A stretch of 61,628 bases of DNA, from contig QYAI01000194.1 of NCBI GenBank assembly GCA_003988855.1, forward strand, positions 1 through 61,628. The letters are read 5' to 3'. Each line of letters begins with the position of its first letter. Within the stretch, counting starts at the first letter, position 1. Positions 1-12,327 of this stretch are shown here, piece by piece. The position numbers and the translations under genes are program-made. Source of the DNA: Arachnopeziza araneosa. Taxonomy: Eukaryota > Ascomycota > Leotiomycetes > Helotiales > Arachnopezizaceae. The notes beneath the pieces are model-generated. The model was not told where the DNA came from and made no database searches. It worked only from the letters and a program-made list of their open reading frames with translations.

Positions 1-2100
1 TGCAGCCAGAACAACTCTTCGGATTAGGACTTTAAGTCAAAGAGCTTCCGCAAGCAGAATCCGAAAGCAGTTATATAATGAGAGGTGGAATGAGCTAGTA
101 AAGGATCAAAGAGAGAGTCCGGCTATATAGGAGAGGACGTTCGGAGCAGGAAGAAAAGGGAGGACAAGAGTTCTATTTCATCACTTTCAAGAAGATCGAT
201 TAATTGAATCTATACAAGCTCTTATTAGTTGATCAGTGAACCTTTGAGTTATATATATATTCTCTCATTCAAAAGTCTTATTGCTTACATGAGCAATACT
301 ATCGGCTCGAACCGTGACAATAAGTGAAGAACTTGGGGTTGCAACGTAAGGGTCTGTCTATAGTATTTATGATAACTTATGCTTTCATATATTGTCTCAC
401 AATGTCCGTTTGGTAGCTTTACTGGTGTCAGCTGGCAAGTAGGAAGCCTCATGCCTAATCCAGAATTCTAGCGAAGCGGTGAAGTTCGTGATAACTTTGG
501 TGTTTCTGCGGCTTGCGCTGTTGACGTATTCTGCACGATTTAGGTCTTTCAATTGAGTTCTCATGGCTCATGATAAGAGATGAAACAGTAGAATCAAAAG
601 ATCGACTGCCATGGCGAGTCTCAATCTCTCCCTATAGGCCATTGATTTTCCCTGTTAGCTCTTAGACTGCATTATTGAAAGTATCAGTTCAAGTGCATGC
701 ATATTTCAGCTTTCAGGTATTAAGTTCATTGGAGAATCCTCTGAGATCCACTCTTCAATGTAGCCGTGCTCTCCGCAGATCTCTTAGAGAACCTGCCCTC
801 AGGGCGAACAACTTGGGTCCTATCCAAGAGCCAGTGCCTGAAAGTCAGAGTAAGTTCGATCAACCTCCAGATTATTATATAAAAAGAGTCTAAACACTTT
901 TCCAACCACGAACAAAATCCTCTCTATCTTCATAGTACACAATGCGGGGCATAAGTTGGAGGGGCAAGGCACAGCGCTTTCGGATGCACTCCGAAACAGA
1001 AGACCAAAATGGCCTGGATTAAAGAGCGCTTCACGTTTTGAATTCGGCTGATCAGCCCCATAAACGGGCAGGGTAAACATGATGATAGGTCGACAGTTGA
1101 AAACCGAATCGATATCAACATGTGAGGTTGCACCGGTGTGACGTACTGCAGGGACTTGCAGTGTACATCGCATCGGCGTTCCCCAGGAGGAATAGGTAAA
1201 TCCCACCAAAGCGACTTTGTGCGAGCTGAAAGTCAAAGAAATGCGCTGTGATCAGCATCAAGATCGCTCTCGACCTTTCCAAACAAATGAAAGCGGCTCG
1301 GACCGCACGGCCTTCGCCGCACGTGCTAGGTAAATGGACGTCTGTAATGCTGTCACTTGCTCGCGGGAATGGGCCCCCGGTTTCGCTAGTCCCATTGAGG
1401 ATCACAGCGCTACGAAAGTCGATAATGGCGTCTTTGTCCCGCATCGACGTCGTATCATGCTTGGGATGGCCGCTACCAGTGCATCAGCTTGTTTCGTACC
1501 CTCTTGGAGGCTACATGGATGGCAGGTGGTGGCGTCTCACCGCCTTTGAGTAAAACGAGCTGATTTACAACATAATATTTACAGGTCTCGGTATAAAATA
1601 TTTATATTCGGACAGCAGACTTGGTATCGTGATCATTTTAAAACAGCCTTGCAACCTACAGCACGTGTCTTTGTAGGACCCCTCTCAAACCAAATTACTC
1701 GCTACCTTCATAGCTGCGCTGATATCTGCTCATTCCTATCTCTCTTAAGCTGTCATAAATTTCACCCAGAGTATTTGGGATTGTGGACTCACCAACCCCA
1801 CAACTTAAAATGAGACGATTCTTGTAACGAGGAGTAATCATATCAGCTTAAATCAATTTGTTAAAATGCAAACGTGTTTCAAAAAATGAGATCAATTACT
1901 CATGCTTCGAATGCTGTGGTATAGAGTGCATTTAATTCCTCCACTCATATTTCAGACATGTGAGTTGAGGATCTCATTGACATGTAGATTGTAAATCCAT
2001 GTAAGAATCAACCGAAAAGCCTTCAATTTCGTCTATATAAACTACGATATTCATCTAGCAGGAAACTATTACGGTCTTGTGCACGACAGGTGATGGTCTC
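1..2100. other. Gene-less left end
   Basis: I see no supportable gene in this stretch. Short open frames on both strands around 0.8-1.5 kb overlap one another, have no family resemblance and no convincing splice partners. The part from 1.55 to 2.1 kb is AT-rich and is probably the 3' flank of the minus-strand tyrosinase. Confidence 0.6.
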
Positions 2101-4439
2101 CTACTCTTCCGGATCATTGTGGATCAAACTCAACGACGTGCTAGGATGAGCAAACCCGGCCTCGTTATCTTCTGTAGCCACGTCGATCTTACGATAACCC
2201 GAGAAAAGTGGCTTATCTCCTTGAACAAACCCGGCCTCGTTGGAAGGCGAGGTTGAAGGCGCACCTTCACCCCGCAGGACTGCGATCTCGGTGTTCGGGA
2301 AGTCTCCTGCATCTCTCTCTGCCCCTCCTAGCTGGACAAACTTCCAGTTCAGCGACCGCTTCAGAACCTGCGCAATCGTGTTCTGATCAAAATTGCCAAT
2401 TCCAGTATCTGGCGCTCCTGGAGTGGGAAGAGAGCCAGAGGGAGGCTGTTCAGAGAGTTTGGCGAGCAGTGGGAGAGTCAGTGGGATCTGAGCCTTTGAC
2501 AAGACTTTGTCGGCTTGCTGTTTGGCACAGTTGGAACAGCCTTCACCTTCCACGATAGGAGCGCTGAACGTGTACACCTGTCCGACAAAGTTCTTATCTT
2601 CGCGGTAGCTGCTTAGTTCCTCAGGTGCGTCACCCAAGAAGAACAGGATGGCGTAGGCAAGACCATCCAGAGCATATCTGTCATAGATCACGTTGATCAC
2701 GTAGTCATCAAACTTGTTGTCGTGGATATAACCCGGGACGCTGCTCAGTTTCTTGCTTGTTGTTGGATACAACTGGTCGACATGCGCTCGGAGATCCTCG
2801 AGGTATTTTTCCTTATTGATTGAGCCGTCAGGGTTCTTTGCATCTGCCTGGGGAACAAGGTCGTCGTATTGGTATTTCAGAGTAGTCCAATCTCTGCACA
2901 TGTCTGAAGTCCACGTACTTGCGTGTTTGTCGTAGTGGAAGGGACGCAAATGAGCATTGGATGCTGGGTCATATTTTTGCGGCTTGTCAAACCACTTATT
3001 CTCATTCAGAGTTTGCCAGATAGCCGTCAACCGATCAATGTTGCTATGGTTGGTTAGATAATGCGACTTCAACGGGGTTGAGTGAAATTACCAGTGATGG
3101 AACCAGAAGATAGGGTCAAATGCCGCGACTGGTACATCCGACATGTGCCCAAGTCCAACTCCTTTATACCCCAGAGCTTTCTTTTTCTCTCCCTCTTTGA
3201 CCTTTGCCGCCGACTTGTAAATACCACCGACAGTATTCTGTATATAATTAGTGAGGTTTCGGGTTATATGAGCAAATAGCATACATGAATAACGTTGTGA
3301 ATATACTCAAGGGACAAGAAATGTCTTGCATATTGTGCCGTGGGAGGATTGTGGACTGTCGAGGCAAACGACTCCCAGGAGTCAAAATAATTCGGTGACA
3401 GCATTCGACTAACCGCATCCCCGAAAGATCCGCCATCGCCTTGGTACCATAGGGGGTCAGCCATCGCTTTATTCACTTGTTCCCAGTCATTCACCCCTTC
3501 GATCCAAGTAGAATCTGGCTTGTCAGTATTGATTCCAAACCGACTCGTCCCAATGCATTTACTCCACTAATAAAAAGTTAGCATGAACTGATAAGAAGCA
3601 CCGCACATTTCTTACCGGCAAGTTATTAGACGGATTTTTTTTATCTATGTCATCCTTGATGGCATTGTGGCCCATTGAGGAGTCTCCCATAGCAACACCA
3701 GTGGGGTTCTTGAAACCGAGAAGTGGATTCGCGAAGTTTGGATCGGTCTTTCCGCCAACCAAGATAATTTTGACCACTTCCAACATGCATACTTCTGGGA
3801 TTGCAAAGTTTCCGTGGTACGCTTGCTTGCGAGCCCAGTCCCAGTAGGGAAGACGGAATTGGTCTGCTCCAGACCTCCACAACTTCTCCTCTTCTTCAAC
3901 CTTCAACTTTCCTTCCTTCTTCCAACCATTGATCAAGCCGATCATAATCCCATGTAGAGCTTGCTATTCAAAATGATGAGCATAATGGAAGTCTCTATGA
4001 ATTGCGGTATCTGGACAAACCTCATATAGCAGCATGTAAGGACGATGCCAAGTCGGAAATGTAACCATGTTATGGTTACAATATCCAGGATACGGATTTT
4101 CATGATTCTTCTCTTTTTTTGTTAGCGGGTCTTCACTATCCCAACCAACAATGGGGTAGCAATGAATTCCTGTTGGTAGTCAGTATTCCGAACAGGTTTT
4201 GATCAGGTTGCGCTTGACACACCTGCAATCTGAAAGAATGAGAGGCGTTCCTTGATGGGAGTGGCTTTGAACACTGTCATTGCTTGCATAAACAAAGATA
4301 CCTGGTATTTGTTTTCCGCATTATTGAACCATGGTGTAATCTCCTGACGGGTGGGAATGTTTCCTCCAACAATGGGGATACCAGTGATTGGATACGTTTC
4401 TTTCACCACGATAGGTTTTTGTTTGGTGTCTGACTGCAT
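2101..4439 (-). CDS. Tyrosinase (type-3 copper polyphenol oxidase), six exons
   Basis: Exons 4439-4223, 4169-4021, 3963-3616, 3566-3285, 3237-3092 and 3043-2101 join in frame to 694 residues. The family hydroxylates monophenols and oxidises diphenols to quinones, feeding melanin or phenolic cross-linking. The CuA site is GIH (His75), then YCNH (His105) and TWHRPY (His114); Cys103-x-His105 is the thioether pair of this family. The CuB site is HNVIH (328-332) and FWFHH-C-NIDRL (about 376-386). The last intron (48 nt) cuts the HHC-NIDRL motif inside the Cys codon, so an unspliced reading loses the motif. No signal peptide is visible, as is usual for fungal tyrosinases. The C-terminal part beyond CuB (about 310 residues) is long and probably includes the linker and inhibitory domain. 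Introns are 47-57 nt. The start is the first ATG before the conserved N-terminal sheet. Confidence 0.93.
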
Positions 4440-5203
4440 CGTGTTTCGTTTACTGTTTGACTATGCTGAGTTTTGTTGAATCTTCAAATAGAGTGAGTTG
4501 ATTGCAAAGTGTCTATGGGAGGGAGGTACTTAACTTCCGATATGCCAAGCGCTGACACCAAATGCTCAGCTCTACTCCAGCTTCAGGCTGAGACGACTGT
4601 TGCTCCTTGCGAAGATTCCGAAATGCATTCTCGAGACTTGTCACACCGACTCTTTCCCAAACGCCATGCATAAGTATGAGTTGCCAGAAAAGAAATGAGA
4701 AGTTTTGTGGCTGGCTGGAGTCCACCGGCAGAATCGAGTATATCGTTTAGCGAGATCATTTACCGAAAATTAGCAGTTCAAAAACCATCGTTCGATATTT
4801 AACGAGAAGTGGATCCAAATTGCCTGAGGCAGGAATGGGAGAGTCTTTCATGTGCTCTGGTTTTAAACGAAAGGTGCTCCCCCCTTGTTCCTGAACACTA
4901 AAGTCTGCTCTCAGACCTTGTGTAACTTGAAATCATATTCAATACAATTTTTTCGCTTTTATTCGTTCACCCAGAAACGGAAAAGAGCGTGCAATTGACA
5001 GGCGGTCAAGTGATGTTGATCCTTGGGGAGAGATTTCGAGGGAAATTCTCTGATATATAAGGTTAGGCTTACCTCTCTAAAGACAGATTTATCATCCATT
5101 GATGGCTTCCATTCCAACATCGCATTATTGTAGACCGCTGTTTGAAATACTAGAATGCCTATCCAGCAGGTACTTATCGAACCCTATCGTTGGCGTAGTC
5201 ATA
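4440..5203. other. Intergenic, tyrosinase promoter side
   Basis: This holds the upstream region of the minus-strand tyrosinase and the 3' flank of the next minus-strand gene. A 70-codon minus frame at 4725-4513 has no recognisable family and no good splice partner, so I do not call it a gene. Confidence 0.5.
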
Positions 5204-6126
5204 TCATGTACCACCGCCCACCGGCTTTCTTGGTATGGAATCTCTCTTCTTTCCCGGAAGCTCCGAGGCCACTGGCTCCAGCGCCGGCAATTCTGCTGCA
5301 GGCTCATTGGATAATTCAACCATTGCACCCACTTCAAGCTCAGCCCGCGGCCGACTTTCTCCGTGTAATTGTGCCTTGATCTCATCTTTCTTCTCCTCGT
5401 CTGGTACCTGCTCATTCGAGACTGCTTTCCTGCGGCGCTTCCTGCGCATCCAAAACCAGAACAGCAGGACTAGGGAGGCTAGAAGAACTACTGGGCCAAC
5501 CACTGCACCCGCTATCCAAGATTGGTTTGTAGATTTCGCTTTTGGGGTTGTGGTTGGCTGTGATGAGGGGAGCAGGTTTGATGCTGCACGATTATTAGCA
5601 GTCGAGATTAGAGAATTTTAGGGAAGTCTCACATGGGGGTGGTTCTGATGCTGTTAATATCTGGGTGGAGAATACTGTTTGTGTTACTTGCACGGTGGAG
5701 CCAAGAGTTAAGCCAAGACTTGACGCCTGCGCCAGCAGACTCGACTTGGCTAGGGACAGCTGCGCCGAAGCTGACGCCTGAGATGAGCCCGTCTGATTTG
5801 CGCAAAAAGCAATGAATGGCTGGAATTCAGAGCTGATATTTGTATAAGTCCCCGCACTCCCATTCCCACCGCCATGAGCCGCGATGCAAGTCTCGCAGGT
5901 TTGAAAATTTATCTCGAAAGGAGAGCCCGGCTCGCAAAGGGTTGCGTTCTCACCTACCGACTGCGCGTCAATGTAGGCGTCATCTGTGTTGAGTCAGCTC
6001 TAGGAAATGAAAGACTGAATAACCATGAATGATATACGCACTGCATGCAGCGTAGCATACTGAAGGAATAGCGGTACCCTGTTTCTTTACTAAGGCATTA
6101 ATCGCACGACGTATGTAATCCATCAT
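5204..6126 (-). CDS. Single-pass membrane glycoprotein with Cys-rich ectodomain
   Basis: Exons 6126-6042, 5983-5633 and 5583-5204 join to 271 residues. The ectodomain has regularly placed cysteines (SVCYAACNDAY, LCEPGSPF, QTCETC, AFCANQ), then a Ser/Thr/Gln-rich stalk. One transmembrane helix follows (VVGPVVLLASLVLLFWFW), then a basic RRKRRRK stop-transfer and a charged Glu/Pro-rich cytoplasmic tail. This layout is common in uncharacterised ascomycete surface proteins and resembles wall-sensor-like type I proteins. No classical signal peptide precedes the ectodomain in the ATG-initiated model; either the single helix acts as signal anchor or an upstream exon is missed. Introns are 58 and 49 nt with standard borders. 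Function is unknown; a surface or wall-sensing role is inference. Confidence 0.75.
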
Positions 6127-7190
6127 TTGCGAAGCTTAAAATCTTTAATAAACATGTCAGGCTGAACATAAAAAGTGAGGAAGCAAGGCTCGGGTGTATA
6201 TGAAACGGAAGCATGGTTCCGCTGGAGGTTTATCGACGCGCGACAAGTGGCTTGTCTGGTCATGGCCGAATGTAACCATATTCTGGTTGGAGAGAGAATC
6301 CTCATTTGCATATCTCTGAGGATTTTAAGTGGGCAGAATAGTGAGTGGCTGGCCGCAAGAGCAAATAGAAGTCGACCTCCGGCCAAGCCTTACCCGTTTA
6401 GATCCTTTGTGCACATCGCAGAGTGCAGATCTGCGCCACATCCCAATCTTGAAAAGAGCCACAAATTCAGGTTCTAAGCTTTAACAGCCTCTTATTATCA
6501 ACGATATGTTGTCCATGCGTAAAGCGAGATGTCAAGATCATTGAAGAGTGTACTGATGTACAGCTTACCTTAAGGACATTTTTCATTGTAACGCCGATAA
6601 TCAGAGTAGGACCGAGATCAAGAGCTTCCGGAACTGATTTCGAACAATAGCTTCCAGTTGTAGAGTCATTGACTCATCTACTGTGAGAAGTCGTTCGAAG
6701 ATAAAGATTGAGTAGTTGATATTCAAAGGTACTCAACCTACTCGTACACACAGGCCAGTATTTGAGGAATATTACCCTCCCACTTGTTGTCGAACATTCA
6801 CAGTTACGTAGTCTTCCCAACTGGTAGCTCAAAGTCCAATCATCTACCCAGGTCTTCGCATTAGCAGAGTTCATTTCATGATTTTTTGAATCTCCTGATG
6901 GCGTCAAAACCACTCTAGTGGCCTACTTACGCCTCTAGGAATCATTTTTCTTCTACTTCTTCTTCAACATCTTAACCTCACATCTGTCTCTTCTCCAGGC
7001 TATCTTTACCATATAGCTATCACATAGTAGGAGCTGCCATGCAGTAGCTGCTAGTCTACTCATCGATAGGGTGTCTGAGCCTCGTCTCGTGGGGAGGTTG
7101 CACAAATTCTCTAAGCGCGCAGCATCCTAGACTTCTCTCCGTTCGCGTGTGCTCGCGGCACTTTTCAACATATCCGTTAAAATTCTTTCC
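6127..7190. other. Intergenic
   Basis: No gene is supported here. Open frames are short and lack composition or motifs of known proteins. Confidence 0.5.
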
Positions 7191-7977
7191 GTCCCCAATC
7201 AGCTCTCGAAATTCATCGCAAATGTGACTCTGAAATCACCCCTTCAGCACACCATCTCGCGCTCATCAGCGATATTAGATGTATGAAGGACCCGGGATAT
7301 TTCTCTTTCCTCGAAAAACAACTGCGCAAGTTCAAGACGGTATTTCTCATCGCAGGCAATCATGAACCGTACACAGTAACTGGACGACGACAAAAGAAGA
7401 GCTGGTGCGGTTCAAGAGAGAGTGTGCTGCGAAGAATGCAGACGGAGAGGTTGGCTAGTTCGTCTTCATGGACCAGACGCGGCACGACATCTCCGCCCAC
7501 GTCACGATCCTGGGCTGCACGTTATTCTCGGACATCATGCCGTCGCAGATGAACAGCGTCAGTTCCGGCCTCAACGACTTCCACCACATCAACGGCTGGA
7601 CGGCCGAGGAGCACAACCAGAACCACGCGTCGGATCTGCAGTGGTTGAACACCCAAGTCGAGTCCATCAGCCGCGCGGAACCGGCTCGGGAGATCACCAT
7701 CCTCACTCACTACTGCCCCACGACATCTCCCGAGGCGGTGGATCCGAGGTACCGGCAGAGCGCCATACCCTCGGGTTTCTCGACCGATCTGTCTGACGAG
7801 ATCTGCTGGACGAGTAGGAGTGTCAAGGTCTGGGCGTTTGGCCACACGCATTTCAACTGCGATTTTGTGGGCGAGGATACGGGGAAGAGGGTCGTTACGA
7901 ATCAGAGAGGCTACTCCTTCCAGCAGTCGGCTGGCTACGATGCAAGTAAATGTGTTGGGGTCGAAGATAGTGCCTAG
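7191..7977 (+). pseudogene. Calcineurin-like metallophosphoesterase, broken
   Basis: The family hydrolyses phosphoesters with a two-metal centre. Visible pieces are an LxLISDI segment near 7265, GNHEPY at about 7361, an HYCPT metal-site block near 7711 and GHTHFN near 7840. The frame carrying GNHEPY and the frame carrying the later blocks differ. The change occurs just after GNHEPY, near 7375-7385, and fits one lost base; the continuing second frame reads NWTTTKEELVRF. That frame then meets an in-frame TAG at 7456-7458 inside an otherwise conserved segment before FVFMDQTRHDIS. Upstream, an in-frame TAA comes just before the first conserved residues and the N-terminal SDLHLE metal motif is not recognisable. 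A missing N-terminus, a frameshift and a nonsense codon make this a pseudogene unless sequencing errors explain all three. Confidence 0.85.
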
Positions 7978-10440
7978 CGGGAATAGCAGTTGAGAATGAT
8001 AGACGTCGAAAGATGTTACGGAAGGTAGCACCGACCTGCGGAAAGAATAAGTAGAACACGTGAATGGCACGGGAAAGCTCGCTAGCTGCCCTACTTATTG
8101 TCAAGGGTTTTGTGCTCAAGAGACCAGCTCCTCGAGATACTATGTTCTTCTTTTCCTTCAGACTTGGGATCATCTAATATACTTATGCTAAGCACTTCTC
8201 TTTGTCTAGACTAATTATCTGATATACCTATTCTAAGTTCTTCTTCTTTTTCACTAGACTGAGCATCATCCAATATGCTTACTCTAAGCTCCTCTTCTTC
8301 TCTTTCTCCACACTCAGAATATACTTATCCTAAGCTCTTCTTCTGTTTCTTCAAATTGAGAATCATCCAACATAATTCTTCTAAGCTATTACACTTACAA
8401 ACTCCAAGTCAAGTATCATATCTACAACATGACTCTGGTAGGGTAAGCTTACTCGATTAATTTGAGGTGTAACAACGACTCTTGACCCACCATCAAAGAT
8501 CAAAATCACTCCAAGGTGGCAATCTAAGTGCTTAACAGGGCTCTAATTTTCTCATTGAAGGCATGTGACTGAGAGCGTGTCAGCCATATCCACCCTGGAG
8601 TGAGAGCCAGTATTCGACTTGGTAAGCGTGAGATGCTTGAATCCAATATATCTAAAAGGAAAAAAAGGAAAAAAAGGAAAAATGAGAGCAGAGCTCAGTA
8701 TTTGTGTGCAGGAGCTCGGAGCAGGTGAGCCAAGCGCACGTGACCCTCACTTCATGCATGCAGGGGGTATCTACCGCGACAAGGGATTTCTGACATGGAG
8801 CTAGCAGATAACTTGTTTTTGCCTCTGCACAGACCGATTGAGAGGCTGCGAGGCAAGACCAAGTTCACCTTTGTGCTTTATCTTTGCGCATTTTGAGTCA
8901 CCATGCTGGCTAAGTTGGTGGTACGGGGTAGCGTTATCTCTAAGTGACCTCCAATTTCAAGGTTGAGTGAGCAATTTAACATGCTGGACGTCACAACAGC
9001 AGTTTCGAGCAAGGAATCCAATTCTTGACGGGAACTGGATGCTGATAAATTCAGTCCAACCGATCGTCAATCATCGAGCGTGGATGGTGCTCTTCCTCGC
9101 TCAAAGGCATGGATGGTCTGCAGGTCACATCAGAAAGCTGGTCCTGGTAAGACATGGACCAACGCCACCGACGCAAGAGAGGAAAAGTGTGCACACCGTC
9201 TTGTGGCAGGACGAAAGCAACAGGATGGATTGGAAGCAGGATTCTGTGCCCAACACGATGCGGCGGTGTGCCAAACATGACCCCCGCGTCTTTTTGTTTG
9301 TTAGAAGATGATATTGCCAGGGATTCACGGCTCGGGAGGTCGGCCATGGATGAGAAAAGAAAGGTGATTGATCGTGAAGAGCATTTAGCGCATGTTGTGG
9401 CGAACTGACATGGGCAGGATGGAGCTCCGGGGGGCAGCGACAGGGAGAGCTCCCGAGATGGAAAGCTCAGTCCTGCTCGCCACTGGATATTCTCATGCAT
9501 GTGAAGATGCACAAGGCACTTTCCAGGCTCCTTCACCCTGGACTCGGCTCGTCTGGGCCGATCGGCGGCAGTCGCCAACACCGTATGGACCGAGTGGCGT
9601 GGGAGGGGAGGGAGGGGAGGGGAGGCGAGGGGAGAGGGAGAGGGAAGCCACAACCCACTTTCGTGCTGGAGAGCCTCTCTCGCCAAAACACACCCTCGTT
9701 GCTCCCCAATTCTCCGCATTGTCCGCAACATCTTTTCGTCATCAGCCTCAAGTTGATGCTTCACGCGAGCATTGCGAGGAAGAGGTGCTCTCGCCTTTGC
9801 AGCTTCAGACCGCTCTGCTTCTGATGTTCTGGCCTTGCCAGACCGTTCGGTTCAGCGCCACCACATCCCTCCACCACACCCCTCCACCACACCACACCCC
9901 TCCCTCGTGTGCACCGAAACGAGAAGCCTCTAAATTCTCCGAGGGGGCTATCGCTACACCGAATCTTCTTATCAACGTCCCTGTCCACTCCCGACACCAC
10001 CTTCAACCCGCCAGCCTGCACCAGAAACCGGACATTTTGTCCAAGCGACGCCTTCTGGAGATGCCTTTTCTCAATGGCGGTCCAGAATAGAAGCACAATC
10101 CCGGGAGCTGCGTCCCAAGCCGCATGCGAGCTTATTTTCTTGCAAATGGTCGCTAGAACGTGAACGTGGGCACCACCATGGACGGAGGAGGACCAATCCA
10201 ACCTGCACCATCGGCTTCGATTCATTCCTGGATGAGCAATCATACCCTCCTTCCTGTCGTGTTTCAACGGCATGCGAAATCTTTTTCGCAATCGCCTGCA
10301 GATCGTTTACACCGCTGCCTGTGCTTCACACACACTTCCTGTCCAGCCTCTTGTGCCGCCACCCTCCTCATCGATTAAGTATCGAGATGGCTCTCTCCCA
10401 TTTCAGACCGAGTGTCGAGTTTCTTGTTCTTGAGCGTCAA
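7978..10440. other. Long gene-less region upstream of the sugar transporter
   Basis: From 9.0 to 10.3 kb both strands carry overlapping open frames up to about 237 codons, but none has a recognisable motif and their composition follows the local GC-rich, low-complexity DNA. A G-rich purine run lies near 9600-9645 and CCACACC-type repeats near 9858-9906. The stretch may be the long upstream regulatory region or 5' leader of the transporter. That is inference. Confidence 0.45.
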
Positions 10441-10634
10441 CAGTGCATTTGGGCTCGGATCCATCTGTGTCTTGTTCGCCAGTACATTTGGACGAGGACC
10501 CATCCGTGTCTTGTTCGCCAGTACATTTGGACGAGGATCCATCCGTGCTTGTTCGCCAGTACATTTGGACGAGGATCCATCCGTGTCTTGTTCGCCAGTA
10601 CATTTGGACAAGGATCCATCCGTGTCTCTGAGCA
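10441..10634 (+). repeat. Five 39-bp tandem repeats ending at the transporter start codon
   Basis: Units begin at about 10441, 10480, 10519, 10557 and 10596, each starting CAGTACATTTGGACGAGGAT-like and continuing CCATCCGTGTCTTGTTCGC. The first unit is diverged (TGCATTTGGGC), one unit has lost a T (38 bp), and the last ends GTCTCTGAGCA directly before the ATG at 10635. The unit length is a multiple of three, and an upstream ATG at 10412 opens a frame running through the array and past the transporter start. The transporter frame itself has a TGA six bases upstream of its ATG, so the array is not an N-terminal extension in this reading. Confidence 0.95.
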
Positions 10635-12327
10635 ATGGGTATCGCCGTTAAGTTTGACGAGTCCACTCCTCTCCTTGATGTCGATGTCAGGGAGATCCAT
10701 CTGCCATCAGAGCAGTCCGCTCGTCACACCGAGTTCGAGCATAACCTTGGCATCTGGCAAGCCTTCAAGGTCTATCGTCCCGCCGTGTTCTGGTGCATCT
10801 TGGCCACGTTGACGGTGGTGCTAAATGGGTTCGACAATGCATTGATTGGAAGTTTGATTAGTATCGAGTCTTTTACTCTGCAATTTGGTCGTCCTTATGG
10901 GGATGGATTCGTGATCAGCGCGGCGTGGCTGGGAGCATTTAATTATGGTGAGTAAACAGGGCGACCTTGGAGACGAAACTAATGATTTTCAGCTGCCATG
11001 CTCGGCGCTGCCACTGGGTCATTTGCTGCTGGCATAGCATATGATGTAGTGGGTCCCATCAAGACTCTCGGGTTTTGCATGGTTGCCTCGATCGCTGCCG
11101 TCCTTTTACAGTTTATTGCTACAACTCCAGCTGTGCTTTTCTTGGGTTTGCTTCTGAACGGCGTCATTGTTGGTTTCTTCCCGGTCATCGCTTCAGCATA
11201 CATTGGCGATGTCTGTCCAGTTGTCCTGCGCGGGATCATGGGCTCGATGGTCAATCTTGGGTTCGTTGTTGGGCGTAAGTCTTCTCCTATCCTATACTCT
11301 AACCTTTACTAATATGATCTCAGAGTTGATTGCATCTGGCCTCTTGAAGGGTACCGAGAACCTCACAAGCGCGTGGGCATACAAACTACCTCTCACAGTT
11401 CAGTGGATCTTACCCGTGATAATACTCTTGTTTCTGCCTTTCATGCCAGCAAGTCCATGGTGGCTGGTCCGGAACGGAAAGTTGGAAGCGGCTCGAAAGG
11501 CCCTGAGCAAGCTCTCCACTCGGGAGGTCAACACAGAAAATGCCCTCGCAAGCATTGAGGAGACTCTGAACAATGACTCGAATGCTGACTCAGAAGTCAG
11601 TGTCCTTGACTGCTTCAAGGGTACCAATCTCCGCCGCCTGATCATTGCTGTCATGGCATACCAGCTCCAGCCCCTTACAGGAAATGTTTTCTTCATCACC
11701 TACTCGGTCTACTTCTTCACCAATGCCGGCCTGAGCCTCTCGGTCGCTTTCTCCTTGAAGCTCTGGCTGACCATCGCTGGCTTCATCGCTACCATCCTCG
11801 CTTGGCCTGTCATGTCCTGGACTGGCCGTCGACCAATCCTCATCGTTGGCTGTGCGACTCTCACAATGACCATGTTCCTCATCGGTGTCTTGGATCTCGA
11901 CATGATCCGCACTTCATCGTCCATCTTCGCCCAGTCCTTGCTCATGGTTTTTGCGACCATCGTGTATGACTTATCCGTCGGACCACTTTGCTTCGTCATC
12001 CTGTGCGAGATTCCAGCGCCTAGAGTCAGAGGGATCACGATTGCGATCTCTAGTGTTATGGCTTCCATCTCTTCTGTCATGATCACAATCTTGATTCCGT
12101 ACGGATTGAATGTCGATCGATTGAACCTGGGAGGGAAAGTCGGCTTTGTGTTTATGATTCTTGGTGGGCTGTGTACTATCTGGTGTTTCTTCGGCCTTCC
12201 CGAAAGTAAGGGAAGGGCCTTTGAGGAGCTGGACATCTTGTTCGAGAAGCGGGTTCCCAGCAGGAAATTTCGGGATTACGATTTCCTGGATGACAAGGAG
12301 GCAGAGTGCATTCTGTTGTACTCTTGA
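10635..12327 (+). CDS. MFS sugar transporter, alpha-glucoside permease type
   Basis: Exons 10635-10947, 10993-11274 and 11324-12327 join to 532 residues with introns of 45 and 49 nt. The protein has the twelve-helix sugar-porter layout. Marks include FDNALIGS in helix 1, QFGRPYGDGFVIS before helix 2, a VLRGIMGS loop, the VGQLIASG segment restored by splicing at 11274/11324, PASPWWLVRNGK before the central loop, WTGRRPILIVG after helix 8, and PESKGRAFEELDILFE at the end. The PESKGR plus ELDxLFExxVPxRKF tail is typical of fungal maltose/alpha-glucoside:proton symporters; the substrate is inferred from family only. The expected place is the plasma membrane. The repeat array directly upstream suggests unusual 5' control. 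Confidence 0.93.

Noticed and set aside
1..330. Possible LTR-retrotransposon end (GGCTCGAACCGTGACA near 305-320)
   Set aside because: No matching second LTR, primer-binding site, target duplication or reverse-transcriptase frame is visible in the window.
9051..9764. 237-codon minus frame
   Set aside because: Overlaps an equally long plus frame, has no motif and follows GC-rich low complexity.
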